Numbered from the stretch's first letter, positions 1 through 7,034 are shown. The stretch: DNA of 7,735 nucleotides from GCA-002728855 sp036340635 (GCA_036340635.1 JAYYYF010000031.1:1-7735), one strand, 5' to 3'. The notes: generated by a model not told the origin, from the letters alone. Numbers and translations: made by a program.

Positions 1-1
1 T

Positions 2-349
2 AAACTATTTGCAAGTACTCTGGCTTCATGTCTTACAGTTAATCTTACAGCATCAGATCAATATCTTTCAATTGTTATTCCAGGAAAGATGTTTGCAAAA
101 GCTTATAAAAAAAGAAAGCTTGCTCCTGAAAATTTAAGTAGGACACTTGAAGATTCAGGGACAGTTACCTCAGTTTTAATACCTTGGAACACATGCGGAG
201 CCTATCAGTCTGGAGTTCTAGGAGTATCGGTAGCCGATTATTTCTTATACGCAATATTTAACTGGATAAGCCCTATAATGACTCTTTTTTATGCTGCCTT
301 TAAGATCAAAATTAAAATGATTTCTAATAGATTAAATAAACCTAAATAG
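2..349 (+). CDS. nhaC: NhaC-family Na+/H+ antiporter, C-terminal part (5'-truncated by window edge)
   Basis: Only the last 115 or so codons are present. The reading frame is open from base 2, before the first in-frame ATG at 89, so the gene begins outside the window and the ATG should not be taken as its start. Family knowledge: NhaC proteins are inner-membrane secondary transporters that exchange Na+ for H+ in pH and sodium homeostasis. What is visible: a Leu-Thr-Ala-Ser-Asp-Gln-Tyr stretch, then an Ala-Pro-Glu-Asn-Leu-Ser-Arg-Thr-Leu-Glu-Asp-Ser-Gly-Thr block and Ile-Pro-Trp-Asn-Thr-Cys-Gly-Ala-Tyr, which I recognise as conserved C-terminal NhaC motifs. A last hydrophobic helix (about YFLYAIFNWISPIMTLFYAA) precedes a short basic tail ending in TAG. 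The next gene starts 74 bp downstream on the same strand behind its own putative promoter, so I treat nhaC as a separate transcription unit. The family is fairly certain; the direction of ion exchange is inferred from the family. Confidence 0.85.
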   Translation, partial: KLFASTLASCLTVNLTASDQYLSIVIPGKMFAKAYKKRKLAPENLSRTLEDSGTVTSVLIPWNTCGAYQSGVLGVSVADYFLYAIFNWISPIMTLFYAAFKIKIKMISNRLNKPK

Positions 350-374
350 GTTATATTAAAATACATTTAAATTC

Positions 375-408
375 TTTGAATTTCTTATGTGTTGAATTTG
401 TATTTTTG
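375..408 (+). promoter_or_regulatory. Putative Bacteroidota-type promoter of the ftsK block
   Basis: The octamer TATTTTTG at 401-408 fits the Bacteroidota -7 consensus TAnnTTTG. A TTTG at 375-378 lies 22 bp upstream, at the long end of the spacing accepted for the -33 element. Transcription would start near 412-415, leaving a very short AT-rich leader before the ATG at 424 and no Shine-Dalgarno sequence, as is usual in this phylum. The motif match is seen; its activity is inferred. Confidence 0.5.
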
Positions 409-423
409 TATATATCTTTTTAA

Positions 424-2733
424 ATGACAGAGAACAATCCTGACTTAGAAATATCAAATCTTTCCGAGGATAAAAAGAATATAAATCGTGGCAGAGAAAT
501 CATTTTTGGTAGTTTTCTCTTCATTTTAGGGGTTTTATTATTCATCTCTTTCTGTTCATATTTTTATAACTGGCAAGCCGATCAAAGCACACTTGATTCA
601 TTGAGTGACAGACAGATTCAATCGGAAAATGTCTTAAATAAGATAGGTGCATGGATAAGTCACTTTTTTATTTTCAAACTTTTTGGATTGGGGTCATTTG
701 TTTTTACTTTTCTTCTTTGTTATACCGGAATAATTTTATTTTTTAATAAACTTAAAAAAACTCTTCTAATAACATGGAGTTGGGGAATATCCTATATACT
801 TTGGTCGACTATTTTTCTAGGCTTTTTTTATTCTGAAAAATATCCTTTAATGAGTGGTGTTGTAGGTTTTGAGATGAATGATTTTATAATTTCATATGTT
901 GGGCCAATAGGTCTAATATCCCTACTTACTTTTACTGGCATTTGTATAATTGTTCTTCATTGGAAGTTTACTCCGGAAAAAATTATAGGTTTTTTTAAAA
1001 AAGGAAAAAGTACTGAAGCAAATTTTATTAGTGAAGATTCTGAAGAATCAGATATAATTGACGAAGAAGCAGATCGCGATATAAATGACAATCAAGATAA
1101 TTTGGAAGGGAAAGATAATCGTCCCGCTCAATTTGAAAGAACAGATCAGGTCAATATGGAAATTAAATCTGGAAAACAGGAAGAGACACTTGCTGATAAT
1201 CAAGCCAAAAAGCTTCTCAAAGAACAAGGACCACTAGATCCAAAAAAAGATTTAAGCAAATATATTTTCCCTAGCCTTGATTTATTAAAAGAATATGGTG
1301 AAGGAACAATTACAGTTGATCAAGAAGAGCTTGGCAGGAACAAAGATAAAATTCTTGAAACTCTTAACAACTACAAAATAGGTATAGCTTCAATTAAAGC
1401 TACTGTGGGGCCTACAGTGACATTATACGAGATTGTTCCAGAAGCAGGGATACGCATCTCAAAAATAAAAAATCTTGAAGATGATATTGCACTTTCTTTA
1501 TCCGCTCTAGGAATTAGAATAATAGCGCCAATTCCTGGAAAAGGAACAATTGGAATCGAAGTTCCTAACCAAAATCCAAGTATTGTATCAATGCGCTCAG
1601 TTATATCTTCAACTAAATTTCAAAAAGCTGAGATGGAGCTTCCCATTGCTCTGGGTAAAAACATTAGCAACGAAACATTTGTTGTTGATCTTACAAAAAT
1701 GCCCCATCTTTTAATGGCTGGTGCGACAGGGCAGGGAAAGTCAGTCGGATTAAATGCTATCCTTTCATCGCTTTTATATAAAAAGCACCCAGCAGAAGTT
1801 AAATTTGTTCTAATAGATCCGAAAAAGGTTGAGCTTACAATCTATAATAAAATAGAGCGTCATTATTTGGCGAAACTTCCTGATAGCGATGAATCAATAA
1901 TAACAGATAGTAAAAAAATAATAAAGACACTAAATTCTCTGTGCAGTGAAATGGACAACCGTTATGAATTACTTAAACTTGCCATGTGCAGGAATATAAA
2001 AGAATACAATAAAAAGTATTGCGAAAGAAGATTGCTTCCAACAGAAGGTCATGATTATTTACCATATATTGTTTTAGTTGTAGATGAATTTGCTGATTTA
2101 TTTATGACCGCTGGTAAGGAAGTAGAAACCCCAATAGCAAGGCTAGCTCAGCTTGCCAGGGCTGTTGGAATTCATCTTGTAATAGCTACACAAAGACCTT
2201 CGGTTAATGTTATTACAGGGCTTATTAAAGCAAATTTCCCTGCGAGAATAGCATTTAGAGTTACATCTAAAATTGATTCACGAACAATTTTAGACTCGGG
2301 AGGTGCTGATCAATTAATTGGTAGAGGTGATATGTTATATACAATGGGGAATGATCTTACAAGAATTCAATGCGCTTTTATAGATACACCAGAAATTGAT
2401 AAAATAACTGACTTTATAGGTGGCCAAAAAGCTTATCCACAGGCATATTTACTTCCTGAATATATAGGAGAAGAAACTGTTTCTAGTCTTGATATAGATG
2501 AATCAGAGCGTGACGAATTATTTAGGGAAGCGGCCGAAATAATTGTGACATCACAACAAGGATCAGCATCTTTGTTACAAAGAAAATTAAAATTAGGTTA
2601 TAATCGTGCTGGAAGAATAATTGATCAAATGGAAGCAGCCGGTATTGTAGGGCCATTTGAAGGAAGTAAAGCAAGACAAGTTTTAATATCTGATCTTAAT
2701 TCATTAGATCAATTTTTAAATAACCAAGATTAA
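424..2733 (+). CDS. ftsK: DNA translocase FtsK
   Basis: FtsK is a septum-located, ATP-driven hexameric DNA pump that clears and aligns the chromosome termini during division and activates XerCD recombination at dif. The 769 residues show the full plan. An N-terminal membrane anchor has about four helices (roughly 26-48, 80-107, 113-135, 155-180). A short, strongly acidic polar linker covers about 190-265. The alpha/beta motor follows from about 275, with Walker A GATGQGKS at 433-440 and Walker B VLVVDEFADLF at 550-560, then the conserved ATQRPSVNVITGLIKANFPAR and DSRTILDSGGADQLIGRGDM blocks. A gamma winged-helix domain (about 698-760) is the part that reads KOPS-type DNA signals. The linker is far shorter than in E. 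coli FtsK but normal for Bacteroidota. The ATG at 424 lies just after the putative promoter. The gene heads a tight cluster with lolA 4 bp downstream. All catalytic motifs look intact. Confidence 0.97.
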   Translation: MTENNPDLEISNLSEDKKNINRGREIIFGSFLFILGVLLFISFCSYFYNWQADQSTLDSLSDRQIQSENVLNKIGAWISHFFIFKLFGLGSFVFTFLLCYTGIILFFNKLKKTLLITWSWGISYILWSTIFLGFFYSEKYPLMSGVVGFEMNDFIISYVGPIGLISLLTFTGICIIVLHWKFTPEKIIGFFKKGKSTEANFISEDSEESDIIDEEADRDINDNQDNLEGKDNRPAQFERTDQVNMEIKSGKQEETLADNQAKKLLKEQGPLDPKKDLSKYIFPSLDLLKEYGEGTITVDQEELGRNKDKILETLNNYKIGIASIKATVGPTVTLYEIVPEAGIRISKIKNLEDDIALSLSALGIRIIAPIPGKGTIGIEVPNQNPSIVSMRSVISSTKFQKAEMELPIALGKNISNETFVVDLTKMPHLLMAGATGQGKSVGLNAILSSLLYKKHPAEVKFVLIDPKKVELTIYNKIERHYLAKLPDSDESIITDSKKIIKTLNSLCSEMDNRYELLKLAMCRNIKEYNKKYCERRLLPTEGHDYLPYIVLVVDEFADLFMTAGKEVETPIARLAQLARAVGIHLVIATQRPSVNVITGLIKANFPARIAFRVTSKIDSRTILDSGGADQLIGRGDMLYTMGNDLTRIQCAFIDTPEIDKITDFIGGQKAYPQAYLLPEYIGEETVSSLDIDESERDELFREAAEIIVTSQQGSASLLQRKLKLGYNRAGRIIDQMEAAGIVGPFEGSKARQVLISDLNSLDQFLNNQD

Positions 2734-2737
2734 ACTC

Positions 2738-3376
2738 ATGATCAAAAAAGTTTTAATTGTTTTCTTTTTGTATATAAATGTGTGCTACTCTCAAACGTCT
2801 GTTAAGGGTAAGAATTTACTTGATCAGGTTTCTGAAAAAATGGGATCCTATTCTTCAATTCAATTTGAATTTTCTTACGTCTTAAACAACCGAAAAGAAC
2901 AGATCAATCAGGAGTCGTATGGAAAAATAACTGTCTCAAAAGATCTTTATAAACTTGATTTTCTTGATGCAACACAATTATATGATGGGAAATCAATCTA
3001 TACAATTGTCCCTGAAAATGAGGAGATAACGATAACAAATCCAGAAGAAGAATTAAATGAATATACAATAAGCCCATCTTATTTATTAAATTTTTATAAA
3101 GACGGGTACGACTATCAATGGGATATAAAACAATATATCCGCGAAAAGAATATTCAATTCATTAAATTGATTCCTGTTGATGAAAATACCGATATACAAT
3201 TTTTACTCATTGGTGTTGATATAGATTTAAAACATCTGTTTAGAATTATTGAAATAGGCAATAATGGAACCCAAACGACCTTGACGATAGAAAAAATGGA
3301 AACAAATGTTTCTTTACCCGAAAATTATTTTGAATTCAACAAAAATAATTTTCCAAATTTTTACATTATCGAATAG
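2738..3376 (+). CDS. lolA: LolA-like outer-membrane lipoprotein carrier protein
   Basis: Family role: LolA is a periplasmic chaperone that takes lipoproteins from the LolCDE exporter and carries them across the periplasm. The protein has 212 residues, the normal size. Residues 1-18 form a signal peptide (Lys-Lys, then a hydrophobic core) with probable cleavage at YS|QT, so the mature protein starts with Gln. The following region, with YSSIQFEFSYVLNN near 38-51, then a strand-rich stretch including QLYDGKSIYTIVPENEEITI and a C-terminal LPENYFEF motif, matches flavobacterial LolA as I recall it. The Cys at 16 lacks a proper lipobox, so I do not call it a lipoprotein. The start lies 4 bp after the ftsK stop, implying translational coupling. 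Bacteroidota generally have LolA but no recognisable LolB, so the receiving partner is unclear. The exact cargo is inferred, not visible. Confidence 0.85.
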   Translation: MIKKVLIVFFLYINVCYSQTSVKGKNLLDQVSEKMGSYSSIQFEFSYVLNNRKEQINQESYGKITVSKDLYKLDFLDATQLYDGKSIYTIVPENEEITITNPEEELNEYTISPSYLLNFYKDGYDYQWDIKQYIREKNIQFIKLIPVDENTDIQFLLIGVDIDLKHLFRIIEIGNNGTQTTLTIEKMETNVSLPENYFEFNKNNFPNFYIIE

Positions 3377-3397
3377 AAATCTAATAATGATAAGATT

Positions 3398-4852
3398 TTG
3401 AAAATTTTAGATAGATACATAATCATTCAATATTTGACTCGCCTAATTAGTGTTTTTGGGATATGTATGTTGATTTTTGTTGTCCAAACATTCTGGCTTT
3501 TCTTTGATGAACTAGCAGGAAAAGGTTTAGATCTAACTATTATTTCTAAATTCTTAGTTTATTATTTACCCAAATTATTCCCCCTTATTTTGCCACTTTC
3601 AATTTTACTTGCATCATTAATGACTTTTGGCTCTCTTGCTGAAAACTCAGAATTTACAGCTATCAAGGCCTCTGGAATTTCGCTTGTTAGATGTGTAATG
3701 CCTTTAGTTATTTTTCATGTTATTATTGGGGTTGGAAGTTTTTATTTTTCAAATAATGTAATGCCATATGCTGAAGTAAAATCATTTAATTTGAGAAGGA
3801 ATCTGGCTAAATTGAAACCTGCAATTGCAATAAGAGAGGGGGTTTTTAATGATTTAGGAAGAATGAATATTAGAGTAAATAGAAAACATGGAGAAGATGA
3901 TAGGTTCCTTGAAGACGTTATTATTCATGAGAAAACATCTGACAATAAAAATAGAATTGTCATTAAAGCATCTAAAGGTGAATTAAGAAGTGAGACAACT
4001 GACGACAACCTTCAGTTGGTCTTATTTAACGGGAATAGATATGAAGAAGTTTTATCAAACAAACCATTGGAAAAAATAAGACACCATCATACAAAAGTTA
4101 ATTTCAAAGAATATATTATGAATATTGATTTGTCTGAATTCAATAACATTGATCTAAACAATGAAAAGTACACCTCAACATTTAGAATGCAAAAAATCAA
4201 TCAACTTGAAGAAAGTATAGACTCTCTTCAAAAAGAATATGAAGAAAAGAAAAATGTTTTTAGTGAAAATTTTTTAAACAAAAATTATTTAAGTAAAGTG
4301 ACTCAGCTAAGTAAGGATTCCTTTAAAATTGATAGCGTCGTAAATTTAAATGTGTTAAATTTTGTTAAAGATGATCTTAACTGGAGGAAACTAAGATCAG
4401 TAGAGTTTGCTATAAATAGTGTAGGAGAAGTGATTCGAAATTTAGAAAATAAAAAAAAGACATTTTTTCTTTATCAAAAGCTTTTGAATCTTCATAAAAT
4501 AACACTCCATGAAAAATATACTTTAGTCTTTACATGTATTTTACTTTTTCTTATTGGCGCACCTTTAGGTTCCATTATTAGAAAAGGTGGATTAGGATTA
4601 CCTCTGGTTTTATCAATAATAATATTCCTTTCATACCATTATATAGGTATTTTTGCTAAAAATGCAGCTGAAGATAATAGTATATCGCCATTATTGGCAA
4701 GTTGGGTTTCTACCATAATTCTTACCCCATTTGCTTACTATTTGACCAAAAGAGCCTCATCTGACAAAGGGTTTATTAATTTAGATTTTATAACATTACC
4801 AGTTAATAAATTTTATAATAAAATCACGGGAATAAGTAACCAAAACGTATGA
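3398..4852 (+). CDS. lptG: LptF/LptG-family LPS export permease (TTG start)
   Basis: LptF and LptG are inner-membrane subunits of the LptB2FG transporter that extracts LPS and passes it to the LptC-LptA bridge. This 484-residue protein has the family layout: three N-terminal helices (about 14-36, 57-79, 98-118), a periplasmic beta-jellyroll region (about 120-245), and three C-terminal helices (about 374-392, 400-420, 430-449). The signature LFLIGAPLGSIIRKGGLGLP lies near 383-402. The start is a TTG. Homologues begin MKILDRYI, and TTG followed by KILDRYI reproduces this exactly. The only close upstream ATG (3387) is in another frame and stops after four codons, and the lolA stop at 3374-3376 blocks further in-frame extension. 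Between the jellyroll and helix 4 lies an extra, charged, mostly helical segment (about 255-365), so the protein is over 100 residues longer than its E. coli counterpart. The end overlaps ribB by 4 bp (ATGA). Whether it plays the LptF or LptG role is not settled. Confidence 0.9.
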   Translation: MKILDRYIIIQYLTRLISVFGICMLIFVVQTFWLFFDELAGKGLDLTIISKFLVYYLPKLFPLILPLSILLASLMTFGSLAENSEFTAIKASGISLVRCVMPLVIFHVIIGVGSFYFSNNVMPYAEVKSFNLRRNLAKLKPAIAIREGVFNDLGRMNIRVNRKHGEDDRFLEDVIIHEKTSDNKNRIVIKASKGELRSETTDDNLQLVLFNGNRYEEVLSNKPLEKIRHHHTKVNFKEYIMNIDLSEFNNIDLNNEKYTSTFRMQKINQLEESIDSLQKEYEEKKNVFSENFLNKNYLSKVTQLSKDSFKIDSVVNLNVLNFVKDDLNWRKLRSVEFAINSVGEVIRNLENKKKTFFLYQKLLNLHKITLHEKYTLVFTCILLFLIGAPLGSIIRKGGLGLPLVLSIIIFLSYHYIGIFAKNAAEDNSISPLLASWVSTIILTPFAYYLTKRASSDKGFINLDFITLPVNKFYNKITGISNQNV

Positions 4853-5982
4853 ATAAAAAAGGATTAAATACTATAGACGAAGCTATTTCATCAATAAAAA
4901 AAGGTAAGGTTATCATTGTTGTTGATGATGAAAATAGAGAAAATGAGGGTGATTTTGTTGCTGCTGCTGAAACAATTACATCAGAGACAATAAATTTTAT
5001 GGCTAAATATGGAAGAGGATTAATATGTGCCCCATTAACCGAAAAAAGATGTGAGAAACTAAAACTTAAAAGAATGGTTAATGATGAAAGTTCAGATCCA
5101 ATGGAAACAGCTTTCACCGTTTCGGTTGATCTTAAGGGAAATGGAATTACAACAGGTATTTCAGCTTCAGATCGTTCAAAAACAATCCGCGCGCTTGTTG
5201 ATTCTAAAACTCAAGCCAAAGACCTTACAAGACCTGGGCATGTATTCCCTTTAATAGCTAAAGAAGGTGGTGTTTTAAGAAGAACTGGGCATACAGAAGC
5301 AGCTATTGATTTTGCTAGATTAGCTGGTTTTAAGGCTGCGGGGGTTATTTCTGAAATAATGAATGACGATGGATCAATGGCTAGGTTACCAGAGCTTCTT
5401 AAAGTTTCTGAAAAGTTTAACTTAAAAATTGTTTCAATAGAAGATCTTGTAGCATATAGAATGAAACACGATAGTCTAATTCAAAAGAAAATTGAAAATG
5501 ACATTGAAACAAAATTTGGAAAATTTCATCTCACTGCCTATGAGCAAACAACAAATAATCAAATACACCTATCCCTAACCAAAGGCAATTGGTCTAAAAA
5601 TGATCCTGTTTTGACTAGAATTCATTCTTCTAAAATAAACAATGACATTTTAACTATGCTTACAAATAATGATTCAAAAGGAATAGAAGAGGTTTTTAAA
5701 CTGATCAACAAAGAAAAAACGGGAGCAATTATATTTATCAATCAACTAGAACCATTTAAAGATTTACTTCCTAGAATCAGAGTCCTTAAAAAAATGCAAT
5801 TGAAAAAGCAGAAGAACCAAACCCCTCCTCTATTCATGGATAGCAGAGATTTTGGAATTGGAGCGCAAATCTTACATGATTTGAATATAAAAAAACTTAG
5901 AATAATAAGTAATTCATCAAAAAAGCCTAGGGTTGGTCTTACAGGTTATGGTCTTGAAATAGTTGAGTACGTTAAGTATTAG
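4849..5982 (+). CDS. ribB: 3,4-dihydroxy-2-butanone-4-phosphate synthase with degenerate GTP cyclohydrolase II domain
   Basis: RibB converts ribulose 5-phosphate to 3,4-dihydroxy-2-butanone 4-phosphate plus formate in riboflavin synthesis. In the 377 residues, positions 1 to about 205 are a complete RibB domain: the acidic VDDENRENEGDF loop (25-36), RPGHVFPL (128-135) and RRTGHTEAAIDFARLAG (144-160), whose His148 should bind the metal. Residues from about 224 on resemble RibA, GTP cyclohydrolase II. IHSSK (258-262) aligns with the canonical HSECLTGD start, and DFGIGAQIL (334-342) and RVGLTGYGLE (361-370) match the family's C-terminal motifs. However, this half contains no cysteine at all, so the three-Cys zinc site is gone and the cyclohydrolase reaction is very unlikely. 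A separate active RibA must be encoded elsewhere. This two-domain form is, as I recall, usual in flavobacteria. The ATG overlaps the lptG stop, and the gene is last in the block. RibB activity is confident; the role of the tail is unknown. Confidence 0.93.
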   Translation: MNKKGLNTIDEAISSIKKGKVIIVVDDENRENEGDFVAAAETITSETINFMAKYGRGLICAPLTEKRCEKLKLKRMVNDESSDPMETAFTVSVDLKGNGITTGISASDRSKTIRALVDSKTQAKDLTRPGHVFPLIAKEGGVLRRTGHTEAAIDFARLAGFKAAGVISEIMNDDGSMARLPELLKVSEKFNLKIVSIEDLVAYRMKHDSLIQKKIENDIETKFGKFHLTAYEQTTNNQIHLSLTKGNWSKNDPVLTRIHSSKINNDILTMLTNNDSKGIEEVFKLINKEKTGAIIFINQLEPFKDLLPRIRVLKKMQLKKQKNQTPPLFMDSRDFGIGAQILHDLNIKKLRIISNSSKKPRVGLTGYGLEIVEYVKY

Positions 5983-5989
5983 ACGTTGA

Positions 5990-6742
5990 CTAAAAAAACC
6001 AGAGTTTTACTGACATAATACTTACCATTATAAGCATTGAAATTTTAATAACATTATCTCCCTTTTTAACTGACCAACGACTTGACCACCAAGCGCCAAA
6101 AGAACTTCCTGCCGCCATCCATAAACCAGCAACCCAATCTACCTTCCCGTTAATTGCAAAAAGAATTAGCGCTCCTAGTGTATAGATTGAGATTAAAGCA
6201 ACTTTTGTAGCATTGGCCCTTATGAGCGTCATTCGATTTATCGCATTTAAAAAAATCACTATAACAACTCCTATTCCTGCATTTATAAATCCACCATATA
6301 TTCCAATGAAAAAAAATCCAATGAGTGAAAGCCACAAATGCTTGCCAGTAATTCTTTCATTAATTTGATTGATGTCATAATTTCTCCTTAGAAGTATGAT
6401 GAAGCCAAAGATGATCATAACAACAGCAAGAATTCTATTAAAAATTTCTGCTTTAATGTCAATTGCTATTTCAGCTCCTATAAGTGCTCCAAAAAGTGCT
6501 GCAATTCCAAGATAAATATTAAAAGGATATGTAGAAACCCCCTTACTTTTATAACCTGCCGTGCCAACTAAACTATTAATTAAAATTAATATTCTATTGG
6601 TTCCATTGGCTACATTTGAAGGTAATCCTAAGAAGATAAGTACTGGAAGTGTTAATAGTGATCCCCCTCCAGCTAAAGTATTGATTACACTTGCAACAAG
6701 CCCAACAGAAAATAAGATTAGATAATAGAGATACTCGTTCAT
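5990..6742 (-). CDS. TauE/SafE-family membrane permease (sulfite/organosulfonate exporter type)
   Basis: A 250-residue integral membrane protein of the TauE/SafE (old DUF81, YfcA-like) superfamily, whose characterised members move sulfite, sulfoacetate or similar small anions across the inner membrane. The two pseudo-repeats typical of the family can be seen. The first begins with VINTLAGGGSLLTLPVL at 19-35, followed by an Asn-Gly-Thr-Asn-Arg stretch. The second begins with GIYGGFINAGIGVV at 147-160, followed by Arg-Ala-Asn-Ala-Thr-Lys. About seven or eight hydrophobic helices cover most of the length, and the protein ends with a helix and almost no tail. Its length is normal. It converges with ribB, the stops being 7 bp apart with no hairpin between them, so the two transcripts probably overlap at their ends. 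A TAnnTTTG motif lies just upstream. No sulfur-metabolism gene is nearby, so the substrate cannot be deduced; family membership is strong, function is generic. Confidence 0.88.
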   Translation of the reverse strand: MNEYLYYLILFSVGLVASVINTLAGGGSLLTLPVLIFLGLPSNVANGTNRILILINSLVGTAGYKSKGVSTYPFNIYLGIAALFGALIGAEIAIDIKAEIFNRILAVVMIIFGFIILLRRNYDINQINERITGKHLWLSLIGFFFIGIYGGFINAGIGVVIVIFLNAINRMTLIRANATKVALISIYTLGALILFAINGKVDWVAGLWMAAGSSFGAWWSSRWSVKKGDNVIKISMLIMVSIMSVKLWFF

Positions 6743-6753
6743 ATTTGTTGAAA

Positions 6754-6761
6754 CAAAAGTA
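6754..6761 (-). promoter_or_regulatory. Putative -7 promoter element for the TauE-family gene
   Basis: On the minus strand this reads TACTTTTG, a full match to the Bacteroidota TAnnTTTG element, ending 11 bp before the gene's ATG. I do not find a TTG at the expected 17-23 bp upstream (the nearest is about 30 bp away), so support is limited to the -7 half. Confidence 0.4.
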
Positions 6762-6818
6762 TGAAAATGGTTTATTTTTAAATTTATTAAACAACCAAAA
6801 TCAAATAAATAATTAATT

Positions 6819-6826
6819 TATATTTG
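6819..6826 (+). promoter_or_regulatory. Putative -7 promoter element for tRNA-Ser
   Basis: TATATTTG fits TAnnTTTG and ends 8 bp before the first base of the mature tRNA, giving a predicted start near 6830-6833 and almost no 5' leader. There is no convincing -33 TTG at proper spacing. The position relative to a stable RNA gene strengthens the call. Confidence 0.45.
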
Positions 6827-6834
6827 CACTTTCA

Positions 6835-6919
6835 GGAGAGATGGCAGAGTGGTCGAATGCGGTGGTCTTGAAAACCATTGAGGGTCACACCTCCGGGGGT
6901 TCGAATCCCTCTCTCTCCG
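6835..6919 (+). tRNA. tRNA-Ser (anticodon UGA)
   Basis: A complete class II tRNA can be folded by eye. The acceptor stem GGAGAGA (6835-6841) pairs perfectly with TCTCTCC (6912-6918), and the discriminator is G6919, as expected for serine. The D stem is GCA/TGC (6844-6846, 6858-6860). The anticodon stem is 6862-6866 with 6874-6878, with loop CTTGAAA and anticodon TGA at 6869-6871. The long variable arm has a GAGG/CCTC stem (6880-6883, 6890-6893), typical of tRNA-Ser. The T stem is 6895-6899 with 6907-6911, with loop TTCGAAT; one pair is G-U. CCA is not encoded (bases after 6919 are CAA), so it would be added by the CCA-adding enzyme. It reads UCA and, by wobble, other UCN serine codons. Confidence 0.97.
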
Positions 6920-6934
6920 CAACTATAGCTGAAA

Positions 6935-6964
6935 GCCCCTATAAACACTAGGGGTCTTTTTTTT
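6935..6964 (+). terminator. Rho-independent terminator after tRNA-Ser
   Basis: CCCCTA (6936-6941) pairs perfectly with TAGGGG (6949-6954) around a 7-base loop. A flanking G-T wobble pair extends the stem to seven. A run of eight T follows at 6957-6964. It lies 15 bp past the tRNA and faces the right way to end its transcript. On the minus strand there is no comparable U run, so it should not stop transcripts coming from the right. Confidence 0.9.
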
Positions 6965-6983
6965 GTGAGGTGGAAACTGAGGT

Positions 6984-7034
6984 CGAACTCCCCTACTTAT
7001 ATAATATCAGTTTTCTTTTGAGGGGAGGCGTTCG
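6984..7034. repeat. Unexplained imperfect inverted repeat
   Basis: CTCCCCT (6988-6994) and AGGGGAG (7021-7027) are perfect complements separated by 26 AT-rich bases. The stem can be lengthened by CGAA (6984-6987) with TTCG (7031-7034) if a 3-base bulge (7028-7030) is allowed. Neither strand shows a T run after the stem, so it is not a standard intrinsic terminator. It lies between the tRNA terminator and the end of the minus-strand small genes. The rest of 6965-7091 shows no ORF or RNA gene that I can recognise. Confidence 0.45.

Noticed and set aside
369..383. Hairpin AAATTC-TTT-GAATTT after nhaC as a terminator
   Set aside because: Six mostly A-T pairs with a 3-base loop and no T run afterwards; too weak, and it overlaps the putative -33 element of ftsK.
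2783..2785. Cys16 of the LolA-like protein as a lipobox cysteine
   Set aside because: The residues before it (Ile-Asn-Val) do not fit a lipobox, and a signal peptidase I site before Gln19 is more natural.
3387..3401. ATG at 3387 as the start of the permease gene
   Set aside because: It is in a different frame and meets TGA after four codons; the conserved KILDRYI N-terminus is only reached from the TTG at 3398.
4824..5117. 97-codon minus-strand open frame opposite ribB
   Set aside because: It lies entirely over the lptG end and the conserved RibB active-site region, and its Ser/Phe-rich product is a shadow of that coding strand.
6150..6335. 61-codon minus-strand frame inside the TauE-family gene
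   Set aside because: An out-of-frame shadow of the permease gene with no recognisable motif.
6594..6794. 66-codon minus-strand frame overlapping the start of the TauE-family gene
   Set aside because: Its product is a frame-shifted reading of the permease N-terminus; the permease frame carries the family motifs.
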